In this document: one piece after another, positions 52,814 through 60,046 of the stretch
Position numbering within the stretch: position 1 is the first letter of the stretch
How the letters are laid out: the number at the start of each line of letters is the position of its first letter
Source of the DNA: Verrucomicrobiaceae bacterium
Lineage (GTDB): Bacteria > Verrucomicrobiota > Verrucomicrobiia > Verrucomicrobiales > Verrucomicrobiaceae
Reading direction: 5' to 3'
NCBI GenBank assembly: GCA_019694165.1
Contig: JAIBCL010000017.1
Location: 89,920-153,919, forward strand
Length of the DNA: 64,000 bases
Notes under the pieces: model-generated
Database searches by the model: none
What the model was told of the DNA's origin: nothing
What the model saw: only the letters and a program-made list of their open reading frames with translations
Program-made: the position numbers and the translations under genes

Positions 52814-53312
52814 CGCAATGAAAATGACGAATGACGAATGCCGAATGACGAATGGAGCGAGCGCTTCCCTGGCGACTTGTGTCTGCATTCGTCATTCGTC
52901 ATTCGTCATTCGTCATTCCCGCACCGCGGGCTTCGTCCTCCTCGAAGTCATTCTCGCCCTCGCCATCTTCGCCACGGTCGCCGTTGGCATGACGAATGCC
53001 CTGGACCAGATGGCGCGCAGCGCCCGCTCCGGAAAGCGGGAGGCACAGGTGCTGCGTGTGCTGGAATCCGTGCTCGCAGAGGTGTCACATCAGCCGGAGT
53101 TGAAGCAGAAGACCTACAGCTTTCCGCTCACCGACGATCGCATCGGCGCATCGGCCTCCGTCGCGAAGATCAAGCTCTACACACGGAACAAGCAATTGCT
53201 CGACCACATGTTTCTCGTCCACGCCGAAGCCTGGTTTCAGGACGGCCGTGAGCAACTCATGAAGCGCATCATGGAGACCTATGTCTATTCACCCAACAGT
53301 CCCGATGCGTAA
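52806..53312 (+). CDS. gspI: Minor pseudopilin GspI
   Basis: Pseudopilin of 168 aa. Prepilin site TAG|FVLLEVILALAIFATVAVGMTNAL, with Glu at +5. Typical GspI spacing to ARSGKREAQVLRVLESVLAEV. The N-terminal leader of about 40 residues is far longer than usual and is translated from an inverted 7-nt repeat array (MTNDECRMTN on the left, IRHSSFVIRHS on the right), so the first working start may be one of several ATGs at 52806, 52818 or 52824. It overlaps gspH by 8 nt and gspJ by 8 nt. Confidence 0.85.
   Translation: MDDAMKMTNDECRMTNGASASLATCVCIRHSSFVIRHSRTAGFVLLEVILALAIFATVAVGMTNALDQMARSARSGKREAQVLRVLESVLAEVSHQPELKQKTYSFPLTDDRIGASASVAKIKLYTRNKQLLDHMFLVHAEAWFQDGREQLMKRIMETYVYSPNSPDA
52823..52917. 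repeat. Inverted heptad array (AATGACG / CATTCGT) in the gspI leader
   Basis: Left arm: four AATGACG-type units at 52823-52850, third unit AATGCCG, plus a partial AATG. Right arm: four perfect CATTCGT units at 52886-52913 and a fifth partial. The arms are reverse complements separated by about 31 nt, so the transcript can fold into a long hairpin right over the gspI start region. Confidence 0.92.
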
Positions 53313-54072
53313 CGTGCAACCAGTGGCGCGACCCGCAGGGTTGCAAAAAGTGGTGCGACCCGATGGGTCGCACCGCGGGCTTGGACTGCGATGCAGAGGA
53401 TCGCACCACTCTCGCGCGGGCTTCACGCTGCTCGAAGTCATTGCCGCGATGGCGCTCATCGTCTTTCTCATCGGCGGCGTTTACAGCGTCGGCAGCGGAT
53501 CGGTCGCGCTCGGTGCCTCGATGAATCGTGCGCGCGTTTTTGAAACGCGCGTCAGCAGTTTCACCAGCGTGTGGCGGGAGTACCTCGAGACATTGCCGCC
53601 AGGCATCCGCTTCTCGGCCAAGGACAGGAAGCTGCTCATCGAAAACGGCACCGTGCCCTTTGCCTGGACCCGCGCGGTGCGCCGCGCGGATGCCGTGCAA
53701 TTCTCGCTCGATCACACACCGGGTGAGGAAGGCTCGTCGTTCATGGTCCGGCATCTGAAGCGGCCGAAGAAGGCCAAGGCGCCTGACGAATACGATCTCG
53801 TGGCCCAGCTCCCTCTCTTGGAAAACGTGCGCGCGATCGACTGGACCTTTTACGAGCCGACCGACAAGAAGTGGCTCGGCACCTGGGACCCGCAGAAGCA
53901 TCCGCAGCCGCCGCTCTTCATGCGCTTTCACTTCGCCTTCGTCGGCGATCCTCGCGAGTTCGAGTACACCTTCTGGGTGGCAAACGATTTCATCACGCCG
54001 CAAAACCCCGGCCAGCCGATTCCCGCCCAACCCGGCCAACCCGCTCCCGCCGCCCCTCCATCCCGCACATGA
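53305..54072 (+). CDS. gspJ: Minor pseudopilin GspJ
   Basis: Pseudopilin of 255 aa. Prepilin site RAG|FTLLEVIAAMALIVFLIGGVYSV with Glu5. The globular domain has RVFETRVSSFTSVWREYLETLPPGI, and the region ENVRAIDWTFYEPTDKKW is usual for GspJ. A Pro/Gln/Ala tail closes the protein (NPGQPIPAQPGQP). The start at 53305 is chosen because it gives the same 8-nt overlap as other joints of the operon; an ATG at 53281 is also possible. Leader residues (VARPAGLQKVVRPDGSH) come from a hairpin repeat. Confidence 0.85.
   Translation: MRNVQPVARPAGLQKVVRPDGSHRGLGLRCRGSHHSRAGFTLLEVIAAMALIVFLIGGVYSVGSGSVALGASMNRARVFETRVSSFTSVWREYLETLPPGIRFSAKDRKLLIENGTVPFAWTRAVRRADAVQFSLDHTPGEEGSSFMVRHLKRPKKAKAPDEYDLVAQLPLLENVRAIDWTFYEPTDKKWLGTWDPQKHPQPPLFMRFHFAFVGDPREFEYTFWVANDFITPQNPGQPIPAQPGQPAPAAPPSRT
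53323..53409. repeat. Hairpin repeat units in the gspJ leader
   Basis: Two direct units of the type GTGGYGCGACCCGnnGGGTYGC start at 53323 and 53350, 27 nt apart. The second contains a perfect 10-bp stem, GGTGCGACCC at 53352-53361 and GGGTCGCACC at 53365-53374, with a 3-nt loop. A reverse-complement piece, GATCGCACCAC, ends the element at 53409. All lies within the gspJ leader-peptide codons. Confidence 0.85.
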
Positions 54073-54073
54073 C

Positions 54074-54108
54074 CTGAACACTGAATACTGAATACTGAAT
54101 ACTGAACA
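54074..54108. repeat. Heptad tandem repeat CTGAATA in the gspJ-gspK spacer
   Basis: Five contiguous 7-nt units, CTGAACA, three times CTGAATA, then CTGAACA, between the gspJ stop (54072) and the gspK ATG (54126). Confidence 0.93.
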
Positions 54109-54125
54109 CTTCGCTCCGCCCCCTC

Positions 54126-55058
54126 ATGCACCTCCGCCCCACCATCAACCGCCCGCGCCACCAAGGCTCCGCCTTGATCGCCGTGTTCTGGCTGATCGCG
54201 GTGCTCGGCATGGTGGTGTTTGGAGCCACGAAGATGCTGGCGACGGATTCGCACTACGCGAAGGAGGCGCGCGGCAGGATTTACGCCAAGCGCCTCGCCG
54301 AGATGGGCCTCGCGGTCGGCCAGCATCCCGCCATCACGCCGGATGATCCGCTGCTGAACTACTCATCCGAGATGGGCGGCAGCTACTCGGTGAACATCGT
54401 GGCGGAAGAGGCTCGCTTTAACATCAACGCCCTGCTTCTGAACGGCGACCGCAGCCTGCTGCGCCGCATTTTCCAGAAGTGGAACATGAAGCCCGAGTTC
54501 GCCTCCGCGCTCAGCGATGCGCTGAAGGACTGGGTCGATCAGGACGATCTCGTCTCGCTCAATGGCGCGGAGAAGCGCGAGTATGAAAAGGAAGGACTCG
54601 AAGGCATGCCGTTCAACCGCCCCTTCAAGGACCTCGATGAGATGCTCTTCGTGCGCGGCATGGAGCAGGTGAACGCGTTTTACCCCGGCTGGCGCGACTG
54701 GTTCACCGTCTTCGGCGACGGCCGCATCGACGTGAACGACGCGAAGCCCGAGCTAATCGCCGTGCTCGCGGACGTGCCGATGGAGCGCGTGGGTCCGCTC
54801 ATGCAATACCGGCTCGGCATGGACGGCGTGAAGTGGACCAAGGACGACTCACGGCTCACGAGCGCCATCCAGGTGGCGCAGATGCTCGGCGTCTTCCAGC
54901 CGCAGATCGTGCAGCAGCTCACGCAGTGGACGCAATTCGCCGGACCCATCCGCCGCATCGAGAGCGTCGGCTCGCTCGGCGATGTGAGCCGCAAGCTGGT
55001 CATCATCTCGCAAAACAACCAGGTTCTCTGGAGAGGGGAGCTTCCGAATCATGGCTAA
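54126..55058 (+). CDS. gspK: Minor pseudopilin GspK
   Basis: Tip pseudopilin of 310 aa. Leader RPRHQG|SALIAVFWLIAVLGMVVFGATKML, without Glu at +5, as is usual for GspK. The globular part has two helix-hairpin regions: FNINALLLNGDRSLLRRIF, DALKDWVDQDDLVSLNGAEKREY, GMEQVNAFYPGWRDWFTVFGDGRIDVNDAKPELIAVL. It caps the pseudopilus with GspI and GspJ and starts assembly. Overlaps gspL by 8 nt. Confidence 0.93.
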   Translation: MHLRPTINRPRHQGSALIAVFWLIAVLGMVVFGATKMLATDSHYAKEARGRIYAKRLAEMGLAVGQHPAITPDDPLLNYSSEMGGSYSVNIVAEEARFNINALLLNGDRSLLRRIFQKWNMKPEFASALSDALKDWVDQDDLVSLNGAEKREYEKEGLEGMPFNRPFKDLDEMLFVRGMEQVNAFYPGWRDWFTVFGDGRIDVNDAKPELIAVLADVPMERVGPLMQYRLGMDGVKWTKDDSRLTSAIQVAQMLGVFQPQIVQQLTQWTQFAGPIRRIESVGSLGDVSRKLVIISQNNQVLWRGELPNHG

Positions 55059-56262
55059 GACGAAGAAACAGCGCAGTGAACTCCTGCTGCCGGCCGCCAC
55101 AGGCTGGGAGCGCTGGACCGGCCCCGAAGAAGGTCCGCTCGAGCTCGAGCAGGGCTTCGAAGGCGAAGGCGCATTCACGCGCGAGGGCCAGCGTCATACG
55201 CTCGCGCTGCCCGCGTCATCCATCTGGGTGCTGCCTGCATGGCTGAAGGGTGATGCGGAGCACCTGGGCGACATGGCCGCGCTGCATCTCGAGCGCCTCG
55301 GCGTGCGCATGAACGGCACGGTGCAGGACATGCAGATCGACCGCATCGACTCCGACGATGCCGCGCATCTCACCACCATCATCGCGCTCAAGGACGAGCC
55401 GGCCCCCTTGTCGTCGCTGACGAATCTTCCGGACGACTCGGCCTGCGCAGCGCACTGCCTGCCGCTGCCCGAAGATGCGATCGTGGTCTGGCGCGAACTC
55501 GGCCGTCTCGTGCTGGCCATCACCTCGGGTGCGCGGATGATTTACTTCAGCCCGCTGTCATCCACGCAGCTCGATGACAACGCATTGAGCGAGATCAACA
55601 ACATCTGCCTCCAGCTCGGCTTCCAGCGCGTGCTCGGCAGCGTGCACCGCATCGTGATCTGGAGCGACGACGGCGACGTGGACCGCATCCGCCTCGTCTC
55701 CGGCATCACCACCGTGCGTGAAGAAAAGCCCGCGCCGCACCTTCCCGCGCGCAGCCTTGCCACGCTCATGCCCGCGGACATCAGCACGGAGCGCGCACGC
55801 CAGCAAAAGGCGGCCCGGACGCGCATGATGGCGCTCAGTGCCGGCGGCTTTGTGGCGCTGGCCATCGCCGTGATCGCGGTGCTCACCATGTTCGCCTCGC
55901 GCGAGCGCACGGCATTGCTCGACAAGGTGGCGGAGCTGACGCCGCGCGCCTCGAAGGTGGAGGACCATCGGAAGGCCTGGGAGGAGATCGCCTCAGCCGT
56001 CGATCCGAAGCGGTTCCCGATGGAGATCATGCTGCGCTGCATGGAGCCAAAGTCATCCGGTGACGTGGCGCTCGTGCATTTCGAGATGTCGGCTGATCGC
56101 GTGCTGCTGCGCGGCCGCACACCGTCGTCGGCCATCGCGCTGCAATACACGCAGGAGATCAAGGGTCTGGAATCGCTCAATGCCTACACATGGGAGACGC
56201 CGCCGCCGCAGATGCACAGCGACGACAGCGCCACCTTCGAATTGAAAGGAACCCGCCCATGA
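55051..56262 (+). CDS. gspL: Type II secretion protein GspL
   Basis: Bitopic inner-membrane protein of 403 aa linking the GspE ATPase to the periplasm. An N-terminal actin-like cytoplasmic part (about 1-250; ELLLPAATGWERWTGPEEGPL, LALPASSIWVLPAWL) is followed by a membrane helix at about 270-292 (ALSAGGFVALAIAVIAVLTMF), then a coiled coil (RERTALLDKVAELTPRASKVE) and a small ferredoxin-like periplasmic domain (VALVHFEMSADRVLLRGRTPS). It is one of the few genes here with an SD-like leader, GGAGAGGGGAG ending 11 nt before ATG. ATGA overlap with gspM. Confidence 0.88.
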   Translation: MAKTKKQRSELLLPAATGWERWTGPEEGPLELEQGFEGEGAFTREGQRHTLALPASSIWVLPAWLKGDAEHLGDMAALHLERLGVRMNGTVQDMQIDRIDSDDAAHLTTIIALKDEPAPLSSLTNLPDDSACAAHCLPLPEDAIVVWRELGRLVLAITSGARMIYFSPLSSTQLDDNALSEINNICLQLGFQRVLGSVHRIVIWSDDGDVDRIRLVSGITTVREEKPAPHLPARSLATLMPADISTERARQQKAARTRMMALSAGGFVALAIAVIAVLTMFASRERTALLDKVAELTPRASKVEDHRKAWEEIASAVDPKRFPMEIMLRCMEPKSSGDVALVHFEMSADRVLLRGRTPSSAIALQYTQEIKGLESLNAYTWETPPPQMHSDDSATFELKGTRP

Positions 56263-56843
56263 ACAAGAGGGAAAAAATTTTGCTCGTCGCCTTTTCGATC
56301 ATGTTTGGCGTCATCGTCGGAGGCGGGCTGCTCACTTGGTCGCTCAAGAGCTACACGTCGATCTCCGAGGAAAACTCGAAGCTGCGCAAGCGCGTGGCCG
56401 ACATGACGCGGAACATCGCCCAGGGTGCCGAGTGGCAGGGCCGCAGCGACTGGGCGGACAACAACGTGCCCTCCTTCGGCTCCGTAGAAGAAGCGCGCGG
56501 CAAGCTGCTCGAGGTCGTGCAGGCGTGCGCGCAGAAGGAAAGCGTGACCATCACCAGCAAGGAATTCATCGAGCAGGCGAAGCCCATTACCGCGCTCGAC
56601 GGCAGCACGATCGAGCAGGCCGGCTACTTCGACAAAGCCTCGGTGAAGCTCACGCTCAACGGCGTGAAGGAGGAACCGCTCTGCAAGTGGATGTTTGCAC
56701 TGCAGGAGCCGCGCTCATTCCTCGGCATCACCCGCTTTCAAATGGAGCCAACGGGAAAGGATCGCACCGTGAATTGCGAGATCGAAGTCACGCAATTCTA
56801 TCGGGCCGGCGGAGCGGGAACGAAGCTGTCCAAGGCACAATGA
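56259..56843 (+). CDS. gspM: GspM-like inner-membrane protein
   Basis: Protein of 194 aa: short basic N-terminus (MNKREK), membrane helix at about 7-28 (ILLVAFSIMFGVIVGGGLLTW), coiled coil (SISEENSKLRKRVADMTRN), and a small alpha/beta periplasmic domain (EEARGKLLEVVQACAQKESVTITSKEF, VKLTLNGVKEEPLCKWMFALQEPRS, GITRFQMEPTGKDRTVNCEIEVTQFY). The topology and the place after gspL fit GspM; sequence likeness to proteobacterial GspM is weak. An AAAGGA box lies 8 nt before ATG. Confidence 0.75.
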   Translation: MNKREKILLVAFSIMFGVIVGGGLLTWSLKSYTSISEENSKLRKRVADMTRNIAQGAEWQGRSDWADNNVPSFGSVEEARGKLLEVVQACAQKESVTITSKEFIEQAKPITALDGSTIEQAGYFDKASVKLTLNGVKEEPLCKWMFALQEPRSFLGITRFQMEPTGKDRTVNCEIEVTQFYRAGGAGTKLSKAQ

Positions 56844-56856
56844 GAGGCGGAAGGCA

Positions 56857-57052
56857 GGAAGACAAAAGACACAAGACTTGAAGGGAGACAGACGATGAAA
56901 CCGAGAACACAGGATGCGGGATGCGCGATGCGGGAAGTGGGATGCCGCGCGATGGCCGGCCTGCGTCGTGCCTTTGGGCGCTCAAAGCCGCGCTCTGGCG
57001 GTCTTCGTTGGCTGCTCGTCTTTTCTCTCTTGTCTTCCAGTCTTCTGTCTTC
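56857..57052. repeat. Heptad arrays (AAGAC units, GGATGCG units, GTCTT units) around the start of the last operon gene
   Basis: Three parts. GGAAGAC, AAAAGAC, ACAAGAC at 56857-56877 in the leader RNA. GGATGCG, GGATGCG, CGATGCG, GGAAGTG, GGATGCC at 56912-56946, in frame. GTCTT cores at 57018, 57032, 57040 and 57047 (steps of 14, 8 and 7), the complement of the AAGAC units. The last part encodes the hydrophobic core of the signal peptide. Confidence 0.85.
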
Positions 57053-57785
57053 GGCCGCCGCGCCGGACAAGGTCGTGACCGTCACTCCCGCGCCCGCCGC
57101 CATTCCAGCCGAGCATGCGGACGATGCGCCGCTCGCTTTCCCGCCGCTGGAGCATTACGCGAAGCTGTGGACGGACTCCATGTTCACCACCAAAGCGCTG
57201 CCACCGCCCGACGACGCTCCGAAGGGACCCATCTTCACCGACAGCCTCACGCTCGTCGGCATGTATGAAGTGGACGGCGCGGTGGTCGGTGTGCTTTTGG
57301 ACAAGACGACATCAGGTGTGATGGAAGTGCGCATCGGCGCGGAGAACGAATCCGGCATCAAGATCGTGAAGGTGAATCCAGGCGCCACGCCAGAGAAGAC
57401 ACGACTGCAATTGGCGAAAGGCCAGGAAGCCGGCTGGGTCACCTTCGCCAGCGACGCCGCGCCGCCTGCGGAGCAAGCGGTGCAAGGCGGCCCCGGTGGA
57501 CCAGGCGCGCCCGGTGCGATGCCCGGCCAGCCAGGCAACGCGATCCCCGGCATGACACAAGGTCCCGCCATCCCGGGCCGGCCCGCGATGGCACCACAAC
57601 CGAACCGCGCGATGACCGCGCCCCGGACCCTCCTGCCGCCCGCCAACCAGATGCCCCAGGCCCCCGCCATGCAACCGCCCGCAGCGCAACCCCCGCCAGC
57701 GCAGGCGGCGCCGCCTCCCGTGTTGCCGGCGCCGGCGGCCGCGGCGAATGCGCCGGGAGATGACCTGCCACCGCTGCCGCAATGA
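56895..57785 (+). CDS. Exported proline-rich protein at the end of the secretion operon
   Basis: Protein of 296 aa. The N-terminal 36 residues (MKPRTQDAGCAMREVGCRAM) are repeat-derived, followed by a signal or anchor helix, WLLVFSLLSSSLLSSAAA. The folded part, about 75-170, has FPPLEHYAKLWTDSMFTTKALP and a beta-rich segment IFTDSLTLVGMYEVDGAVVGVLLDKTTSGVMEV, which could be a counterpart of the GspC/PilP homology region; this is a guess from position and strand pattern. The C-terminal 110 residues are Pro/Ala/Gln-rich (PGGPGAPGAMPGQPGNA). It may link the platform to the secretin in place of the missing GspC. GGGAGAC before ATG resembles an SD but is also repeat. Confidence 0.7.
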   Translation: MKPRTQDAGCAMREVGCRAMAGLRRAFGRSKPRSGGLRWLLVFSLLSSSLLSSAAAPDKVVTVTPAPAAIPAEHADDAPLAFPPLEHYAKLWTDSMFTTKALPPPDDAPKGPIFTDSLTLVGMYEVDGAVVGVLLDKTTSGVMEVRIGAENESGIKIVKVNPGATPEKTRLQLAKGQEAGWVTFASDAAPPAEQAVQGGPGGPGAPGAMPGQPGNAIPGMTQGPAIPGRPAMAPQPNRAMTAPRTLLPPANQMPQAPAMQPPAAQPPPAQAAPPPVLPAPAAAANAPGDDLPPLPQ

Positions 57786-57800
57786 TGCGATCCCTCGCAA

Positions 57801-59114
57801 TCAATGCCGCAAAGCCGAGGCGATCTCCAGCCGGCCGGCCCGCCGCGCGGGAAAAAACGCGCCGATGACGGCGACGATGAAGCAGCCCAGGAAACTGCCG
57901 ATGATGATGCCTGGAGGCTTGAAGCACACCACCTCCAGCCGGGCCTTCACATTGAAGAACGGCGGGGTGTAGAGAATCATCGAGTGATTCACGCACCAGG
58001 CGGCGGCCAGGCCGAGCAGCACGCCGGCGATGCCTCCCACGAGACCAAGCACGATGCCTTCCTGCACGAACATGGTGATGATGCCGCCGCGCGTCACGCC
58101 CATCGCGCGCATGGCGCCGATCTCGCGGGTGCGCTCGACGATGCCCATCATCATCGTGTTGTAGATGGTGAAGACGAGCACCACGGCCACGATGCAGAAG
58201 GCGAAGGCGAAGAAGGTGTCGATCATGTTCAGCGAGCGCGCGTGGTTTGGATTCAGCTCCCACCCGCTGCGCTGCTCGATGTCGAGATGGTGCTCGCGCG
58301 CCAGCTCGTCGATGCGCTGCCGCACGGCGGGCAGGTCGGCGGTGTCGTGAAGCAGCAGTTGCACGGAGGTGACGTGCAGCGGCTCGCCCGGGAAGAGCAG
58401 CTCGCTGGCGATCTGGACGGGCATGACGACGAGATGGTTGTCGATCTCCTCCATCGCACGGATGCTGATCTGCCGCACGGTGGCGGACACCATGTTCGGC
58501 AGTCCGCCCGCGGGCGGCAGTGCGGTGAGCTCGAGCGTCGGGCGCGCAGTGCCTTCGAGTTCGTCCGCGCGCACTTCGAGCACGCGCGCGATGCCGGCGC
58601 CGATGGTGATGCCGTCAGGATCGCCGGCGTCGATTTCGGGCTTTGAGGCAAACAAATGCTTGTTCGCCGGAATGTCGCGCGCCTCGGTGAGGTGATGCGG
58701 GTTGTAGCGGAGGAAGCGCTCCAGCTCGCCGGGGAACGCGCCGAAGCCGGCGAAGGTGGCGGTGGTCTGCTTGTCCGCGCAGGTGGCGATGCCCTGCACG
58801 CGCAGCAGACCGGTGACGAGAGCGATCTTCGGGCCGGTGACCGGATCATCGACCAGCAGCTTTTTGATCTCGTCATAGTTCGAGAGCGCCCAGCCCGCGG
58901 GATTGCCCGAGCCCTTTTCCTGAAAGCCGCGTTTGAAAATCTGCAGATGGCCGGAGAGCACCACGGCATGGACCTCGCTGGCGAGATGCGCCCACGAAAT
59001 GTACCCGCCGAAAAGCATGAGGCCCGCGCACGAGAGCGCGATGGCCAGCAGCGTGGCGGTGGTGCGGCGCGTATTCCGCCAGACGTTGCGCGCTGCGAGG
59101 CTCCAGGTGCTCAT
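57801..59114 (-). CDS. ABC transporter permease, MacB/LolE (FtsX) type
   Basis: Inner-membrane protein of 437 aa. N-terminal anchor (ARNVWRNTRRTTATLLAIALSCAGLMLF), a large periplasmic domain of about 230 residues, and three C-terminal helices (FFAFAFCIVAVVLVFTIYNTMM, GIVLGLVGGIAGVLLGLAAAW, IIIGSFLGCFIVAVIGAFF). Between them is the FtsX signature ERTREIGAMRAMGVTRGGI. Such permeases extract lipoproteins or expel small molecules and peptides. The start at 59114 overlaps the ATPase stop as ATGA. Convergent with the secretion operon, 15 nt from its stop, so the two transcripts meet. Confidence 0.9.
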   Translation of the reverse strand: MSTWSLAARNVWRNTRRTTATLLAIALSCAGLMLFGGYISWAHLASEVHAVVLSGHLQIFKRGFQEKGSGNPAGWALSNYDEIKKLLVDDPVTGPKIALVTGLLRVQGIATCADKQTTATFAGFGAFPGELERFLRYNPHHLTEARDIPANKHLFASKPEIDAGDPDGITIGAGIARVLEVRADELEGTARPTLELTALPPAGGLPNMVSATVRQISIRAMEEIDNHLVVMPVQIASELLFPGEPLHVTSVQLLLHDTADLPAVRQRIDELAREHHLDIEQRSGWELNPNHARSLNMIDTFFAFAFCIVAVVLVFTIYNTMMMGIVERTREIGAMRAMGVTRGGIITMFVQEGIVLGLVGGIAGVLLGLAAAWCVNHSMILYTPPFFNVKARLEVVCFKPPGIIIGSFLGCFIVAVIGAFFPARRAGRLEIASALRH

Positions 59115-59803
59115 GCGTCGGTGATGAGGCCGTCGCGCAAATGCACGCAGCGCATGGCGTGCGCGGCGACGTGCGGATCGTGGGTGGAGATCAGAAACGT
59201 GGTGCCCTGCCGCCCGCACATTGCGCGCATGATCTCGATGATCTTCCCGCCCGTGTCGGAGTCGAGGTTCGCCGTTGGCTCGTCAGCGATGACCAGCTCC
59301 GGCTGCGTGACCAGTGCACGCGCCACGGCCACACGCTGGCACTGGCCGCCGGAGAGTTCGGACGGACGCTGCCCGGCCTCGCCCGCGAGCCCGACGGCAT
59401 CGAGCATCGCCAGCGCGCGCAGTCTCGCCTCCGATGGCGGCACTGCATTGAGGCGCAGCGGGTACTCCACGTTCTCCATGGCGGTGAGCACGGGGATGAG
59501 ATTGAAGTCTTGAAACACGAACCCGAGCTTCCGCGCACGGAAGCGCGAGAGCGCCGTGTCGCCCAGCATGCGCGTATCCTGTCCGGCAACGATGATGCTG
59601 CCGGAGGTGGGATGATCGATGCAGCCGATCAAGTTCAGCAGCGTGGTCTTTCCCGAACCGGACGGCCCCTGCATCACGACAAACGAGTGACTCGCGATGT
59701 CGAGCGTCACGCCGCGCAGGGCGTGCACCGTGCGGTGGCCCAGCGGATAGTCCTTCCGCGCATCAATCACACGGACGAGGGGCTGTGGCGGCGGAGCGGG
59801 CAT
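59111..59803 (-). CDS. ABC transporter ATP-binding protein, LolD/MacB type
   Basis: ATPase of 230 aa with all motifs: Walker A GPSGSGKT, Q-loop LGFVFQDFNLIPVLTAMENV, signature LSGGQCQRVAVARAL, Walker B LVIADEPTANLDSDTG and H-loop LISTHD. The QDFNLIPVLTA and ENVEYPL stretches are typical of the LolD/MacB/DevA group. The start at 59803 (MPAPPPQPLVRV) is chosen, but an ATG at 59836 is possible. Operon with the permease that follows. It diverges from the subtilase gene across about 240 nt. Confidence 0.93.
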   Translation of the reverse strand: MPAPPPQPLVRVIDARKDYPLGHRTVHALRGVTLDIASHSFVVMQGPSGSGKTTLLNLIGCIDHPTSGSIIVAGQDTRMLGDTALSRFRARKLGFVFQDFNLIPVLTAMENVEYPLRLNAVPPSEARLRALAMLDAVGLAGEAGQRPSELSGGQCQRVAVARALVTQPELVIADEPTANLDSDTGGKIIEIMRAMCGRQGTTFLISTHDPHVAAHAMRCVHLRDGLITDA

Positions 59804-60046
59804 GAGACGGCGCGGAGAGACACGGGCCGGCAGCATAGGAGCGGGTCCGCGCATTGCAACGCCGCCATGAGTTTGCAGCCGATCATGAAGAACACCGGGT
59901 CCATGCGCGGTACCGTGCCCGATGCCCGTCTCTCCACTTCCATCTCGCCACCCTTCACGCGAAAACCCGGCAGCATCTCAATTTGCATGGCATGGCGGGG
60001 CATTTGTGAGCACTCTGAGGGCCGCCTTGTCTCCTCATCCTTCCGA

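Noticed and set aside
52811..52930. CRISPR-like array, because of regularly spaced repeats
   Set aside because: Units are only 7 nt and contiguous with no spacers, and no cas genes are present.
59141..60046. 302-codon N-terminal extension of the subtilase
   Set aside because: It is antisense to the ABC ATPase; a signal peptide begins at 60047.
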